From the NCBI RefSeq assembly GCF_014206945.1, contig NZ_JACHON010000008.1, forward strand, positions 31,352 through 95,351: DNA of 64,000 bases, written 5' to 3'. Every line of letters begins with the position of its first letter. Position 1 is the stretch's first letter. Both the position numbers and the translations under genes were made by a program. This document shows, piece by piece, positions 46,873 through 56,791 of this stretch. The notes under the pieces are model-generated. The model was not told the DNA's origin and did no database searches. It worked only from the letters and a program-made list of their open reading frames with translations. This DNA is from Gracilibacillus halotolerans (lineage in GTDB: Bacteria > Bacillota > Bacilli > Bacillales > Amphibacillaceae).

Positions 46873-47931
46873 TTATTCTGCAGCTGATGTCTCTACAACA
46901 TTTTCATCATCCCAAGCATCTTGCCATTCAATACCTTGGGCTTCCGCTGCATCTTTGTTAATATACAATTCGATGTCTCCTGGATATTCAGGTGCTATAT
47001 CCGTAATCGATTGTTCGCCTGTCAAAATAGAAACTGCCATTTCACCTGTTCGATAGCCAATATCATAATATTCAAATCCATAAGCTACAAAACCACCACG
47101 TTTTACAGAGTCAGGTTCTGCTACGACTAATGGAATACTTTGTTCTTCTGCAACACTAATTACAGATTCAAGTGCTGAAACTACCATATTATCCGTTACA
47201 ATATAGAAGACGTCTGCATCTCCAACTAAAGATGTGGCAGATTGATTTACTTCTGAAGAGTTACCAACTGTTGCCTCTGTCGTTGAAAGACTCGTTCCTT
47301 CAATTGCTTCTTTCACCGCATTTACTTGATTAACAGAGTTGGCTTCTCCAGCGTTATAAACAAAACCTACCGTTGCACCTTCAAAATACGTATCAATGAA
47401 ATCTACGGTTTGTTGAACTGCGTCAGGATGCATATCTAGTACACCTGTTATATTATCACCAGCTTGATCCATAGATTCTATTAATCCAGCATCTACCGCA
47501 TCCGTTACAGATGTAAATAAAATTGGAATATCAGATGTTGCTTGTAATGCTGTTTGAGCACTAGGTGTTGAATTCGCAAAGATTAAATCAACATCGTCAG
47601 CTACAAAGTTGTTTGCAATTGTTGCTGCATTCGATTGTTCTCCATTTGCTGTTTGGAAAACAAACTCAACATCTAAACCAGCTTCATTAATCGCTGCCTG
47701 AAATCCTTCATATGCCGCGTCTAGTGACGGGTGTTCGACAATTTGTGTAGCACCAATAACAAACGATTCGCCACTCTCTGTTGCTTCTTCCTCTTCGTTC
47801 GTTTCTTGCGCTTCCGTGTTCTCGTCACTTTCCTCTGTAGAACTGTCGGAATCATCTGAAGAACCACATGCTACGAGTACGATCGACGTAAGCATAGAAA
47901 CAATAAGAAGCATTAACCAATTTTTTCTCAT
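46873..47931 (-). CDS. ABC solute-binding lipoprotein (PF04392 family)
   Basis: 352 aa. Lipoprotein signal with lipobox LVAC (Cys22), an acidic Glu/Ser/Thr-rich linker to about residue 55, then two Rossmann-like lobes: IGATQIVEHPSLDAAYEGF, ANSTPSAQTAL, GVLDMHPDAVQQ, GFVYNAGEANSV. These are typical of ABC_sub_bind (TrpX-like) proteins. Ribosome binding site TTTGGGGGTAGAGGG before ATG is unusually G-rich and complementary to the loop of the small RNA at 38644. Confidence 0.88.
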   Translation of the reverse strand: MRKNWLMLLIVSMLTSIVLVACGSSDDSDSSTEESDENTEAQETNEEEEATESGESFVIGATQIVEHPSLDAAYEGFQAAINEAGLDVEFVFQTANGEQSNAATIANNFVADDVDLIFANSTPSAQTALQATSDIPILFTSVTDAVDAGLIESMDQAGDNITGVLDMHPDAVQQTVDFIDTYFEGATVGFVYNAGEANSVNQVNAVKEAIEGTSLSTTEATVGNSSEVNQSATSLVGDADVFYIVTDNMVVSALESVISVAEEQSIPLVVAEPDSVKRGGFVAYGFEYYDIGYRTGEMAVSILTGEQSITDIAPEYPGDIELYINKDAAEAQGIEWQDAWDDENVVETSAAE

Positions 47932-48170
47932 CCCTCTACCCCCAAATATTCTGTATTGTTTAAATTTTTTGAAAACTTTTACGATAGATTATATCATATC
48001 TTTAGGTCTATGGGTATATAAACTATGAAGTTTTTTGCATAGTAATTATTGGTTTCTCTTGCTTATTCTAATTATCTACGAGAAACTAAAGATAGTTCTC
48101 CTTCCTTTTTTGGAGAATAACTTTAAGAACTATAGACATAGACTTTTTACGTATAGAAAGGGGAGATAGT

Positions 48171-49580
48171 ATGGCTACTTCTGCAACACAAGAAACCATT
48201 CGTAAATGTATTGATACGTTATTCCAAATGACGGAGTACCTACCAGAGTTAGATGGTGAGGAACGCAATAAACGTTTCGAGTCGGCTAAGGAGATTTTGA
48301 CGACTACAGATAAAGTGATTAAATCGTATCTTCGAGTCCGAAAAGATGATGGTCAAATTGTGCGTATCCCTTCCTACCGTGTACAACATAATAATATTGC
48401 TGGATTCTACAAAGGTGGAATTCGATTTAATGAATCTGTAAATGAAAAAGAAGTAGAGAATCTAGCCGTATTAATGACACTTAAAAATGCACTTCATCGT
48501 TTGCCTTTCGGAGGTGCAAAAGGTGGAGTTGTTGTTAATCCAACAAATTATTCCGATAAAGAACTATTTCGTATTTCACAAAAATATGTACAACGTTTCG
48601 CTAATGACCTAGGTCCAACCCATGACATTCCTGCTCCAGATATGGGGACAGATGCTCGAGTAATGGACTGGATGGTTGGAGAATACAAAACGATTCACCC
48701 CGGGCAAAACTATCAAGAATCATTTACAGGTAAAAGCATCGTAAATGGTGGTGCTAAAGGAAGACGCAAAGCTACTGGTAAAGGTACCTACTATAGCTAT
48801 TGGTGGCTTGTTGAAAAATACGGACGGCAACATGCGGAGGCACCAAATAGCCTGCAGCTTGATCTACAAAAGGAACAAGTAGCCTTACTACAGCAACTGT
48901 TTGAAAAGAGCGACCAAGGTGAAACGATTTCCTTTGCTGTACAGGGCTTCGGAAACGTTGGTAGTGTGGCGGCATTAGAGGCTTACCACAGTAGTAATTT
49001 GAATCACAGAGTTACAGCCATAAGTGATGTTGGTGTAACACTTTACCACGAAAAAGGATTAGACATTCCTCGTCTAACTGAATACGCACGGGTACATAAG
49101 CATTTACCGTCAACACAACTAGAATTAGAGCAACTAGGAATTGAAGCTGAAATTTTGGACCGAGACGCTATTTTAACAATCGATGTGGATGTCTTAGTAC
49201 TTGCTGCTTTAGAAAATCAGATTACGTCAAATAATGTACATGAAGTAAAGGCTAAAATTATTGTCGAAGGGGCCAATGCTCCCGTTGCTGGTGATGCGGA
49301 CAAAATTTTGGAGGAAAAAGGTAGGATTGTTATCCCTGATATCCTCGTGAATGCTGGAGGAGTTATCGTCTCTTATCTAGAATGGAAACAAGGAAGAATT
49401 ATTGAGCGTTACACAGAAGAACAAGTGTATGAAGAGATGTATGAGCACTTGGAAGAAAGCTATCATGAAGTATTCACTGCGTATGTGAAGAGTGGCTTTT
49501 CAAGTATTCGTGAAACATGTTATGTTCACGCGGTTCAACGTTTAATTACTTTATTGTTCCGTCATGGCAAACTCTATTAA
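48171..49580 (+). CDS. Glu/Leu/Phe/Val dehydrogenase family (glutamate dehydrogenase-like)
   Basis: 469 aa, against about 425 for B. subtilis GudB/RocG. Catalytic Lys in PFGGAKGGV near 120, Asp in DIPAPDMGTD near 160, GQGFGNVG-type NAD(P) fingerprint VQGFGNVGS near 260. An insertion of about 30 residues (HAEAPNSLQLDL...KSDQGE) stands just before the Rossmann domain. AAAGGGG-AG 8 nt before ATG. Single gene; substrate and cofactor cannot be set from sequence, glutamate most likely. Confidence 0.85.
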   Translation: MATSATQETIRKCIDTLFQMTEYLPELDGEERNKRFESAKEILTTTDKVIKSYLRVRKDDGQIVRIPSYRVQHNNIAGFYKGGIRFNESVNEKEVENLAVLMTLKNALHRLPFGGAKGGVVVNPTNYSDKELFRISQKYVQRFANDLGPTHDIPAPDMGTDARVMDWMVGEYKTIHPGQNYQESFTGKSIVNGGAKGRRKATGKGTYYSYWWLVEKYGRQHAEAPNSLQLDLQKEQVALLQQLFEKSDQGETISFAVQGFGNVGSVAALEAYHSSNLNHRVTAISDVGVTLYHEKGLDIPRLTEYARVHKHLPSTQLELEQLGIEAEILDRDAILTIDVDVLVLAALENQITSNNVHEVKAKIIVEGANAPVAGDADKILEEKGRIVIPDILVNAGGVIVSYLEWKQGRIIERYTEEQVYEEMYEHLEESYHEVFTAYVKSGFSSIRETCYVHAVQRLITLLFRHGKLY

Positions 49581-49587
49581 TAAATAT

Positions 49588-49607
49588 AGGAGTACAGACT
49601 CCTTTTA
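49588..49607 (+). terminator. Short terminator after the dehydrogenase
   Basis: AGGAGT-ACAG-ACTCCT then TTTTA, 8 nt past the stop. Confidence 0.6.
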
Positions 49608-49617
49608 TAAAAAATAT

Positions 49618-49655
49618 AGAAAACCAGTGGAGTTTTTATCCACTGGTTTTCTATT
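49618..49655. terminator. Bidirectional terminator before ilvD
   Basis: GAAAACCAGTGGA / TCCACTGGTTTTC with a 7-nt loop; tracts on both sides. Confidence 0.87.
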
Positions 49656-51351
49656 ACTTATCCAAATCTGGTCGGTTAAAGAAGTCTGTAACTGCTCCTA
49701 AAGAGGAACATGATACATTATGTGCATATTTCCCTAAAATACCTCGTTTCACCATTTCTGGAGCTTTCCATTGTTGGCGACGACGTTCCAATTCTTCCTC
49801 TGAAACATCCATCGATATTTCTTTCTGATCCGAATCAATCGTAACCATGTCACCTTCTTCAAGCAGTGCGATTGGTCCGCCATCCTGAGCTTCTGGAGCA
49901 ATATGACCTACCACAAGACCATGAGTACCACCAGAGAATCGACCATCTGTAAGCAATGCTACTTTTTCACCGAGTCCTTTTCCAACTAAAATAGCTGATA
50001 TCGAAAGCATTTCTGGCATTCCAGGGCCACCTTTTGGTCCTACATAACGAATGACTAATACATCACCTTCGTTAATTTCATTATTCATTACAGCTTCTGT
50101 AGCTTCTTCCTCTGTATTAAATACGCGTGCAGGTCCAGTATGACGTGTTACCTTTACACCAGACACTTTGGCAACTGCTCCTCTTGGAGAAAGGTTACCT
50201 TTCAAGATTACTAGTGGGCCTGTCTTTCTATATGGGTTATCCAATGGATGGATAATGTCTTGTCCTTCAGCTAATTCAGGAGCATCTGCATAGTTTTCAG
50301 CAATTGTTTTACCTGTTACCGTTAAGCAATCACCGTGTAAATAGCCGTTCTCTAATAGAAGGCGCATTACTGCAGGAACTCCACCGATTTTATAAAGGTC
50401 CTCCATCACATACTTACCACTTGGCTTAAGGTCTGCCAAATGTGGCACTTTAGCTTGGATTTCATTAAAATCATCAATTGTTAAATCAACACCAGCTGCA
50501 TTAGCAATAGATAGTAAATGCAGTACAGCATTCGTAGAACCACCTAACACCATTACAACAGTGATGGCATTCTCAAATGCTTCTTTCGTTAAAATATCTT
50601 TCGGGTAAATTCCTTTTTCTAATAAGTTAAGTACCGCTTCTCCTGCTTTAAAGCAATCTTCTTCCTTTTCAGGAGATTCTGCTGGGATCGAAGAACTTCC
50701 TGGTAAGCTCATTCCAAGTGCTTCTACTGCAGTTGCCATAGTGTTTGCAGTATACATACCACCACAAGATCCAGCACCTGGACACGCAGCACATTCAATA
50801 CCTCTTAGTTCTTCATCATCAATATCACCGTTATTATGTTTACCAACACCTTCAAATACAGAAACAATATCTAATTTGTCTCCATTACGAAAGCCTGGCT
50901 TAATTGTTCCACCATATACGAAAACAGCTGGTACATCTGAACGAGCAATCGATATGAGACAGCCGGGAATATTTTTATCACAGCCTCCAATAGCTACATA
51001 TCCATCCAGATTCTCTGCTCCAACAACTGTTTCAATCGAATCCGCAATTACATCACGACTTGGTAGTGAATAACGCATTCCAGAAGTCCCCATTGAAATA
51101 CCATCAGAAACTGTGATGGTATTGAAAATCATCGGAGTACCTCCAGCTACTTTCGCACCATCTTTAGCAGCAATTGCTAAATCATTAATATGAATATTAC
51201 ATGGTGTTACTTCACTCCATGTACTTGCAATCCCTACCATCGGCTTTTTAAAATCTTCATCGGTAATACCTACTGCACGCAACATTGCTCTGTTTGGTGC
51301 ACGTTTTGGATCATCATAAACATGACTTTTAATACGTAAATCTTTTCCCAT
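49654..51351 (-). CDS. ilvD: Dihydroxy-acid dehydratase
   Basis: Fe-S dehydratase of valine, leucine and isoleucine synthesis. 565 aa: [10 protein letters not shown] near 120 and [13 protein letters not shown] near 192 carry cluster Cys; C-terminal GRFSGGTHG near 470. GGGAGG 7 nt before ATG. Stands alone here, as ilvD does in B. subtilis, away from ilvBHC-leu. About 200 nt upstream to the next gene, with an AT-rich promoter region but no T-box that I can see. Confidence 0.96.
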   Translation of the reverse strand: MGKDLRIKSHVYDDPKRAPNRAMLRAVGITDEDFKKPMVGIASTWSEVTPCNIHINDLAIAAKDGAKVAGGTPMIFNTITVSDGISMGTSGMRYSLPSRDVIADSIETVVGAENLDGYVAIGGCDKNIPGCLISIARSDVPAVFVYGGTIKPGFRNGDKLDIVSVFEGVGKHNNGDIDDEELRGIECAACPGAGSCGGMYTANTMATAVEALGMSLPGSSSIPAESPEKEEDCFKAGEAVLNLLEKGIYPKDILTKEAFENAITVVMVLGGSTNAVLHLLSIANAAGVDLTIDDFNEIQAKVPHLADLKPSGKYVMEDLYKIGGVPAVMRLLLENGYLHGDCLTVTGKTIAENYADAPELAEGQDIIHPLDNPYRKTGPLVILKGNLSPRGAVAKVSGVKVTRHTGPARVFNTEEEATEAVMNNEINEGDVLVIRYVGPKGGPGMPEMLSISAILVGKGLGEKVALLTDGRFSGGTHGLVVGHIAPEAQDGGPIALLEEGDMVTIDSDQKEISMDVSEEELERRRQQWKAPEMVKRGILGKYAHNVSCSSLGAVTDFFNRPDLDK

Positions 51352-51559
51352 TCCAATGCCTCCCGTTCTAAAACTCTTCTTACTTGTAGATCCGAAAATT
51401 ACATCACCAAATTGTGAGAATTGTTCGACATCTCTTTATAATATACTATTCTAGCACAGTTAAATTAATATGAAATGGTAGATTGCTTAAAAATTTTAAA
51501 GTTTGTAATCGGACTATCCTAAAAATGGATTATACAAGCTTGTTTTTAGCTAGTTAACC

Positions 51560-52552
51560 CTATCGATAAATCACAGTACTATACTGCTGTTCAACTGCTT
51601 TAGGGTCGATCCATTTATGTGCTTTATTGACTGCAGTAATTGCTTCACTGTAACCAGAAGCGATTAATCCAGTTTTCCCATCGTAAGAAACAATATCTCC
51701 TGCAGCAAATACACCTGGTATATTCGTTGCCATATCTCCCTCTACGAGAATACGTCCCTTCTGCAATTCCACACCCCACTGATTAAATGGGGTAGCTTTT
51801 AGCTCTACTCCGTGATACATAAGAAGCTCGTCCGCTTCTATATTAAGCTTCTTCCCTTCCGGTAGCTCTAGGGTCACACTAGATAACTGACCATCTTTGA
51901 CTTGTAAATCGCCTATTTTTGCTTGGTAATATATGTCTGCAGAGGAATTCTCAATTTTTTCAATATCCGCTTTATTCGTATAGTTGAAACGACGATCAGG
52001 ATTCACCATGATTACTTCTTTTGCTTTATTTTCTAAAAATAGCCCCCACTCTACACCTGTCTTCATATCAGAGCTAATTATCACCCTTTTATTTACATAC
52101 TGCTCTGCATTCATAATCGTAAACTTAGCTATTTCCTTATTCCGTACACGTTCCTTCCAACCATCCGGTTCTTTGCCATAAAACGTTCCATTCCCCGTAG
52201 CAAGTAAGATTGTTTTCGCATAATGCTTTTCCCCTGATGCTGTTACTAGCTCAAAATAACTGTCATCTACTTTATATATGTTTTCAACCCACTGATTCAG
52301 CCTTATTTCTGGTTGATGGCGCTCTGCTTGTTTTGTCATTTGTTCCACAAGCTCTTCCCCTGTAATCTCTGGATAACCGCCAACATCATAAATTCGCTTC
52401 TCAGGGAAAAATTGCATTACCTTTCCACCTAATTGAGGTTGAGACTCGATTAATTTCACGCTCATGCCACGCATAGTGGCATAGTATGTCGCAAATAAAC
52501 CTGTTGTCCCTCCACCTATAACTACTAAATCCACTATATTATGTTGGGTCAT
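51560..52552 (-). CDS. Ferredoxin--NADP reductase, thioredoxin-reductase-like
   Basis: 330 aa (YumC/YcgT type). FAD fingerprint VIGGGTTGLFATYYA at 10-24, NADPH-binding region after 150, GVFAAGDI with FAD contact near 280. No redox CxxC of thioredoxin reductase, as expected for the ferredoxin-NADP reductase branch. AAAGGCTGAG upstream. 6 nt after fni on the same strand, so probably co-transcribed. Confidence 0.87.
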   Translation of the reverse strand: MTQHNIVDLVVIGGGTTGLFATYYATMRGMSVKLIESQPQLGGKVMQFFPEKRIYDVGGYPEITGEELVEQMTKQAERHQPEIRLNQWVENIYKVDDSYFELVTASGEKHYAKTILLATGNGTFYGKEPDGWKERVRNKEIAKFTIMNAEQYVNKRVIISSDMKTGVEWGLFLENKAKEVIMVNPDRRFNYTNKADIEKIENSSADIYYQAKIGDLQVKDGQLSSVTLELPEGKKLNIEADELLMYHGVELKATPFNQWGVELQKGRILVEGDMATNIPGVFAAGDIVSYDGKTGLIASGYSEAITAVNKAHKWIDPKAVEQQYSTVIYR

Positions 52553-52558
52553 CTATAC

Positions 52559-53587
52559 TCAGCCTTTCTGTTTCACTAATCTGCTTGTATCTATAAGTTC
52601 TTGAAGGTTACCTGCACCAATACCGAACATAACCATTCTAAGTTCTAATTCTCTTTTTTCCATCCAAGTCATGACTGCTTCTTCTGATTCCATAGCTGGT
52701 TTTAATAATTCCCGAGCGAACCCTACATGATGTGCTCCTAGCGCTATTGCTTTTGCGGAATCATGTCCATTCTTAATCCCACCACTAGCCATTAATTTAC
52801 TCTTGATACTCTTTTCTTTTATAAGCTCTAAACAATCGGATGTAGAGATACCCCAATCAGCAAATGCCTCGGCTGCTTCTTTTTTGACTTCGTCCGTAGA
52901 ACGTAGCTTTTCTACTTGACTCCATGAAGTACCACCAGCTCCAGCAACGTCTATATAGGAAATTCCAATATCCATTAACTTTTGCGCTACTTCTCCATCT
53001 ATACCAAACCCGACTTCTTTAACACCAACCGGTACATGTAAGTCCTTGATTATATTTTCCATCTTTCGTAACAGATTAGAAAAGTTTGTATCACCATTCG
53101 TCTGTATGATTTCTTGAATAGAGTTAAGATGAAACACAAGAGCATCCGCATCTGTCCACTCGATGATTTTCAAAATATCAGCTGACGTAACTCCGTAGTT
53201 AAGCTGCACGGCTCCGATATTTGCGATAATTGGTATCGTTGGTGCGAAAGACCGAACTTGAAAACTTTCCCTGTGCTGTTCACTTTCCAGCATTATCCGT
53301 GTAGAACCGAGTGCTAGAATCCAGCCACGCGATTCCGCTGCTTGGGCCAAATTTCGATTTATTTTACTTGCGAGCTCGACACCTCCAGTCATAGAACTTA
53401 CAAGAAAAGGTGTGTTCACAGGTCGTTGGAAAAAATCCGTTCGCATGTCGATTTCGGAGAAGTCTAGCTCTGGAAGCGCGCAATGCCGAAATTGATACCG
53501 ATCAAAACCTGTCATTTTTTTACTAAGGGATGCGTCCGATAAACTATGCTGAATATGCTCACTCTTTCGTTGATGGATATTGGTCAT
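52559..53587 (-). CDS. fni: Isopentenyl-diphosphate delta-isomerase, type 2
   Basis: FMN/NADPH-dependent interconversion of IPP and DMAPP in isoprenoid synthesis. 342 aa TIM barrel: RKSEHI near the N-terminus, SSMTGG near 65, LNSIQEIIQ (metal Glu) near 150, KEVGFGI near 190 and ASGGIKNG near 265. GGAGG upstream of ATG. A type-2 enzyme is the usual form in bacilli. Confidence 0.95.
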   Translation of the reverse strand: MTNIHQRKSEHIQHSLSDASLSKKMTGFDRYQFRHCALPELDFSEIDMRTDFFQRPVNTPFLVSSMTGGVELASKINRNLAQAAESRGWILALGSTRIMLESEQHRESFQVRSFAPTIPIIANIGAVQLNYGVTSADILKIIEWTDADALVFHLNSIQEIIQTNGDTNFSNLLRKMENIIKDLHVPVGVKEVGFGIDGEVAQKLMDIGISYIDVAGAGGTSWSQVEKLRSTDEVKKEAAEAFADWGISTSDCLELIKEKSIKSKLMASGGIKNGHDSAKAIALGAHHVGFARELLKPAMESEEAVMTWMEKRELELRMVMFGIGAGNLQELIDTSRLVKQKG

Positions 53588-53748
53588 AAGCTATTCCTCC
53601 GTCATCTTTTTCTCTATAGTAGCTTGAATCAACAGAAAAAGCATGTATAACGGTACAAAGGGAATAAAAATATAAACAAACCAATCCACATTCTACCTAT
53701 TTTAAGGCATAATAGAATTGGAATTTATTTAAAAGGGAGCATTTATAT

Positions 53749-54990
53749 ATGAAAGCGAAACTTATTGATCGACTTATTCGTTATGCAAAGATAAATACAC
53801 AATCAGATGAAAACAATCCAAGTTGTCCTTCAACAAAGGGCCAGTGGGATTTAGCTCATTTATTAGTAGAGGAATTGGATGAAATAGGCATGGAGGATGT
53901 AACAATCGATGAAAATGCTTATATTATGGCAACACTTCCAAGTAATATAACGACAGCTGATACGATTCCTACAGTTGGATTCTTAGCACATATTGACACA
54001 GCAACAGATTTTACAGGTGAAAACGTAAAGCCACAAATTGTTGAAAATTATGATGGTGGAGACATCGTCCTTAACAAACAAAAAAATATTACGTTATCAC
54101 CATCTGACTTTCCAGAGCTTTCCTCGTATCAAGGAAATACCTTAATTACAACAGACGGCACAACGTTACTCGGAGCAGATAACAAAGCGGGCATTGCTGA
54201 GATTATGACTGCTATGGAGTATCTAATTAATCATCCAGAAATAAAACACGGTAATGTGCGAGTAGCCTTTACGCCTGACGAGGAAATTGGGAGAGGACCA
54301 CACCTATTTGATGTCGAAAAATTCAATGCAGATTTCGCTTATACGATAGATGGGGGACCGTTAGGCGAACTACAATATGAAAGCTTTAATGCCGCAGCTG
54401 CAAAGCTGACGTTTAAAGGGAACAACGTTCATCCCGGTACAGCGAAAGGAAAAATGGTGCATGCAAGTAAGCTAGCAATGGAATTTCACAACCAGTTACC
54501 AGCACACGAAGCACCTGAATTCACAGAGAATTATGAAGGGTTCTATCATTTAATATCATTTGAAGGAGATGTAGAGGAAGCTAAACTATATTACATTATC
54601 CGCGACCATAACCGTGAGCTGTTCCAACAGAAAAAGAACTTTGTAAAAGAAGCTGTAAACAAACTACAAAAACAGTACGGTGATGAGCGTGTACGCTTAG
54701 AAATGACCGATCAATATTTTAATATGGCAGAAAAAATTGAACCGGTTAAATACATTGTAGATATCGCGGCTGAAGCAATGAAGGATGTTAGTGTTACACC
54801 AATTATCCAACCAATCCGAGGTGGCACAGACGGTTCACAGTTATCTTTCATGGGGCTCCCTACTCCTAATATATTTACTGGTGGCGAGAACTTCCACGGA
54901 AAGTACGAATATATCTCTGTTCAATCCATGGAAAAAGCTACCGAGACCATTATTAAAATCGTTGAACGATTATCTGAAAATAAGAACTGA
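53749..54990 (+). CDS. pepT: Peptidase T (tripeptidase)
   Basis: 413 aa M20 metallopeptidase removing N-terminal residues from tripeptides. Zinc ligands and catalytic residues in GFLAHIDTA near 78, LLGADNKAG near 142, [10 protein letters not shown] near 175, IDGGPLGEL near 198 and the C-terminal [19 protein letters not shown] upstream of ATG. Cytoplasmic. Terminator follows. Confidence 0.96.
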   Translation: MKAKLIDRLIRYAKINTQSDENNPSCPSTKGQWDLAHLLVEELDEIGMEDVTIDENAYIMATLPSNITTADTIPTVGFLAHIDTATDFTGENVKPQIVENYDGGDIVLNKQKNITLSPSDFPELSSYQGNTLITTDGTTLLGADNKAGIAEIMTAMEYLINHPEIKHGNVRVAFTPDEEIGRGPHLFDVEKFNADFAYTIDGGPLGELQYESFNAAAAKLTFKGNNVHPGTAKGKMVHASKLAMEFHNQLPAHEAPEFTENYEGFYHLISFEGDVEEAKLYYIIRDHNRELFQQKKNFVKEAVNKLQKQYGDERVRLEMTDQYFNMAEKIEPVKYIVDIAAEAMKDVSVTPIIQPIRGGTDGSQLSFMGLPTPNIFTGGENFHGKYEYISVQSMEKATETIIKIVERLSENKN

Positions 54991-55036
54991 TTTTCATTTT
55001 TTAACTTCTGAATTCTATAACATCACATAGCATATT

Positions 55037-55076
55037 AAGGGGATAATACCTTATTCTTTTATGGTTATCCCCTTTC
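55037..55076 (+). terminator. pepT terminator
   Basis: AAGGGGATAA / TTATCCCCTT stem, 18-nt loop, short T-run. Confidence 0.75.
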
Positions 55077-55225
55077 CATTAAGATTGCATATTTTCGATT
55101 AGAATCTACTATATTCGTTTTAATCATATAAAATAGGAAGTTCCTCTACAATATTTGTTAAATTATGCTAGTATATATATTGTTTATGACTTTTTTTCAT
55201 ATAAATTTACAGGGAGGATTATATT

Positions 55226-56128
55226 GTGGATAACAACATTCAACGCCCACTTAGTTTTGGGAAAATCTTAGATCAAACGTTTCGTATTATTAGAGGATAT
55301 TTTAAACCTATATTTTTAATTGTATTTTATATCATGATTCCAGTACTAGCCTTGCAAGCTATTATTCTTGCAGTAACTGGTCACAAAATGCTAATTGGCG
55401 ATGATTCCATTCAGAACATTTGGAGCGCCACTGCGACAGAGTTAGATATGTATGCAGATTACAACCCTATTAGAGATTTTGGTTATTTCTTATCCATGGC
55501 TCCAATCTTTTTTGCTACCCCATTAATTGTAGGTGCTATTTCTCATGTAGTAAAACGAGCTAGAGCTGGAGAACCTGCAGAGGCTGTAGAAATGATAAAG
55601 TTGACCTTTCCTAGATATTGGCCATTATTAGGAAGCACACTACTATTTGGTATCATAGCTTTTAGTATTGTATTCGCTAGTATCTTTGCTGGAGCATTTT
55701 TAGTAGCATTCCTAGCAATCGAATCGGCATATGTTATCGCTATTCTTCTTGCACTTCTTATGATAGTTGGTGGCTTTATCGGATACGGCCTCTTATTTAC
55801 AAGATGGATTCTCTACCTTCCGGCTACTCTTTTTGAAAAAGTTGCACCAGGATTAGGGAGAAGTTGGAGATTAACAAAGCGACAAACATGGAAGTTCTTT
55901 GGTATATACGTTATTCTTACCATTCTTAGCTCTATTATTATCGGAGCACTTAATTTTCTTCCGGCACTATTTTTAGGTACTAGTATCATTGGAAACCTAT
56001 GGACAAATTTTGTATCGTTAATTTCCTCTATCATTCTTGCTGTTGCTTGGGCGATTATGTATTTTGACGCCTCTTTAAGACAAGATGCGGCGGATATTCA
56101 AGATTTGGTAGATACATATAATACGTAA
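55226..56128 (+). CDS. Polytopic membrane protein, first gene of MoxR cluster
   Basis: 300 aa with about six helices and an N-terminal amphipathic segment (RPLSFGKILDQTFRIIRGYF), the layout of DUF975/GDPD-type membrane domains found beside DUF4129 and MoxR genes. GTG start after AGGGAGG. 18 nt before the DUF4129 gene, same transcript. Function unknown. Confidence 0.78.
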   Translation: MDNNIQRPLSFGKILDQTFRIIRGYFKPIFLIVFYIMIPVLALQAIILAVTGHKMLIGDDSIQNIWSATATELDMYADYNPIRDFGYFLSMAPIFFATPLIVGAISHVVKRARAGEPAEAVEMIKLTFPRYWPLLGSTLLFGIIAFSIVFASIFAGAFLVAFLAIESAYVIAILLALLMIVGGFIGYGLLFTRWILYLPATLFEKVAPGLGRSWRLTKRQTWKFFGIYVILTILSSIIIGALNFLPALFLGTSIIGNLWTNFVSLISSIILAVAWAIMYFDASLRQDAADIQDLVDTYNT

Positions 56129-56146
56129 AAGGAGATATCTACTTGT

Positions 56147-56791
56147 ATGAAACAAGAGATGAGAGAAAATCTCGATTCCATTTTATCGAAATCAGAATAT
56201 CAAGTGTATTACGAGGATAACCGTAGTTTGATAGAGCGACTCTGGGATTGGTTTATGGACTGGCTTATTAAATTTCTCAGTCTGTTCGATATTGAATTAG
56301 CACCAAGCAGTCATACGGCAAATTTAATCGTCCTTATCCTAGTTATTATTGCAGCTCTCCTGCTTGTTCTTCTTGTTACATTATTTATTAGGAGAATGAT
56401 TAGGCGTCATGCGCTAAAATCTAAAGGGATTTTCCTTGCAGATGAAGCCGATTGGACGTATCAGCAACATTTAGAAGAAGCTCAACTCAATCGCGATAAA
56501 TCATTGTTCGATATCGCCACAAGACATACTTTCTTGGCGTTCTTATTGTTTTTACAAGAACATAACTTAGTCGAAATAAAGCGCTGGAAAACGAACTGGG
56601 AATATGCAAATGAGCTCTCATCGACGAATCCATCATTTGTTCCTCGATACCATGAAGCTGCTAATTTCTTTGAGAAGGTTACTTATGGTGATGAAACCGT
56701 CAATGAGGAACAATTTCATCTATATTATGAAAATATGAATCATTGGATGAATGACCTCGAAAGCACGAGAAAGGCAGGTGAGGAAAAGTGA
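56147..56791 (+). CDS. DUF4129 membrane protein
   Basis: 214 aa. A single central membrane helix (about 60-85) separates an N-terminal segment (LSKSEYQVYYEDNRSLIERL) from a C-terminal cytoplasmic DUF4129 domain (FDIATRHTFLAFLLFLQ, KRWKTNWEYANEL). DUF4129 proteins lie with transglutaminase or MoxR genes; here no transglutaminase is present. Overlaps the next start by 4 nt. Confidence 0.82.
   Translation: MKQEMRENLDSILSKSEYQVYYEDNRSLIERLWDWFMDWLIKFLSLFDIELAPSSHTANLIVLILVIIAALLLVLLVTLFIRRMIRRHALKSKGIFLADEADWTYQQHLEEAQLNRDKSLFDIATRHTFLAFLLFLQEHNLVEIKRWKTNWEYANELSSTNPSFVPRYHEAANFFEKVTYGDETVNEEQFHLYYENMNHWMNDLESTRKAGEEK

Noticed and set aside
47932..48170. T-box or riboswitch before the ABC binding-protein gene
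   Set aside because: No AGGGTGGNACCGCG-type or other aptamer sequence; the region is merely AT-rich.
51352..51559. Possible CodY box upstream of ilvD
   Set aside because: The best matches to AATTTTCWGAAAATT have five or more mismatches, too weak to list, although ilvD is CodY-controlled in B. subtilis.
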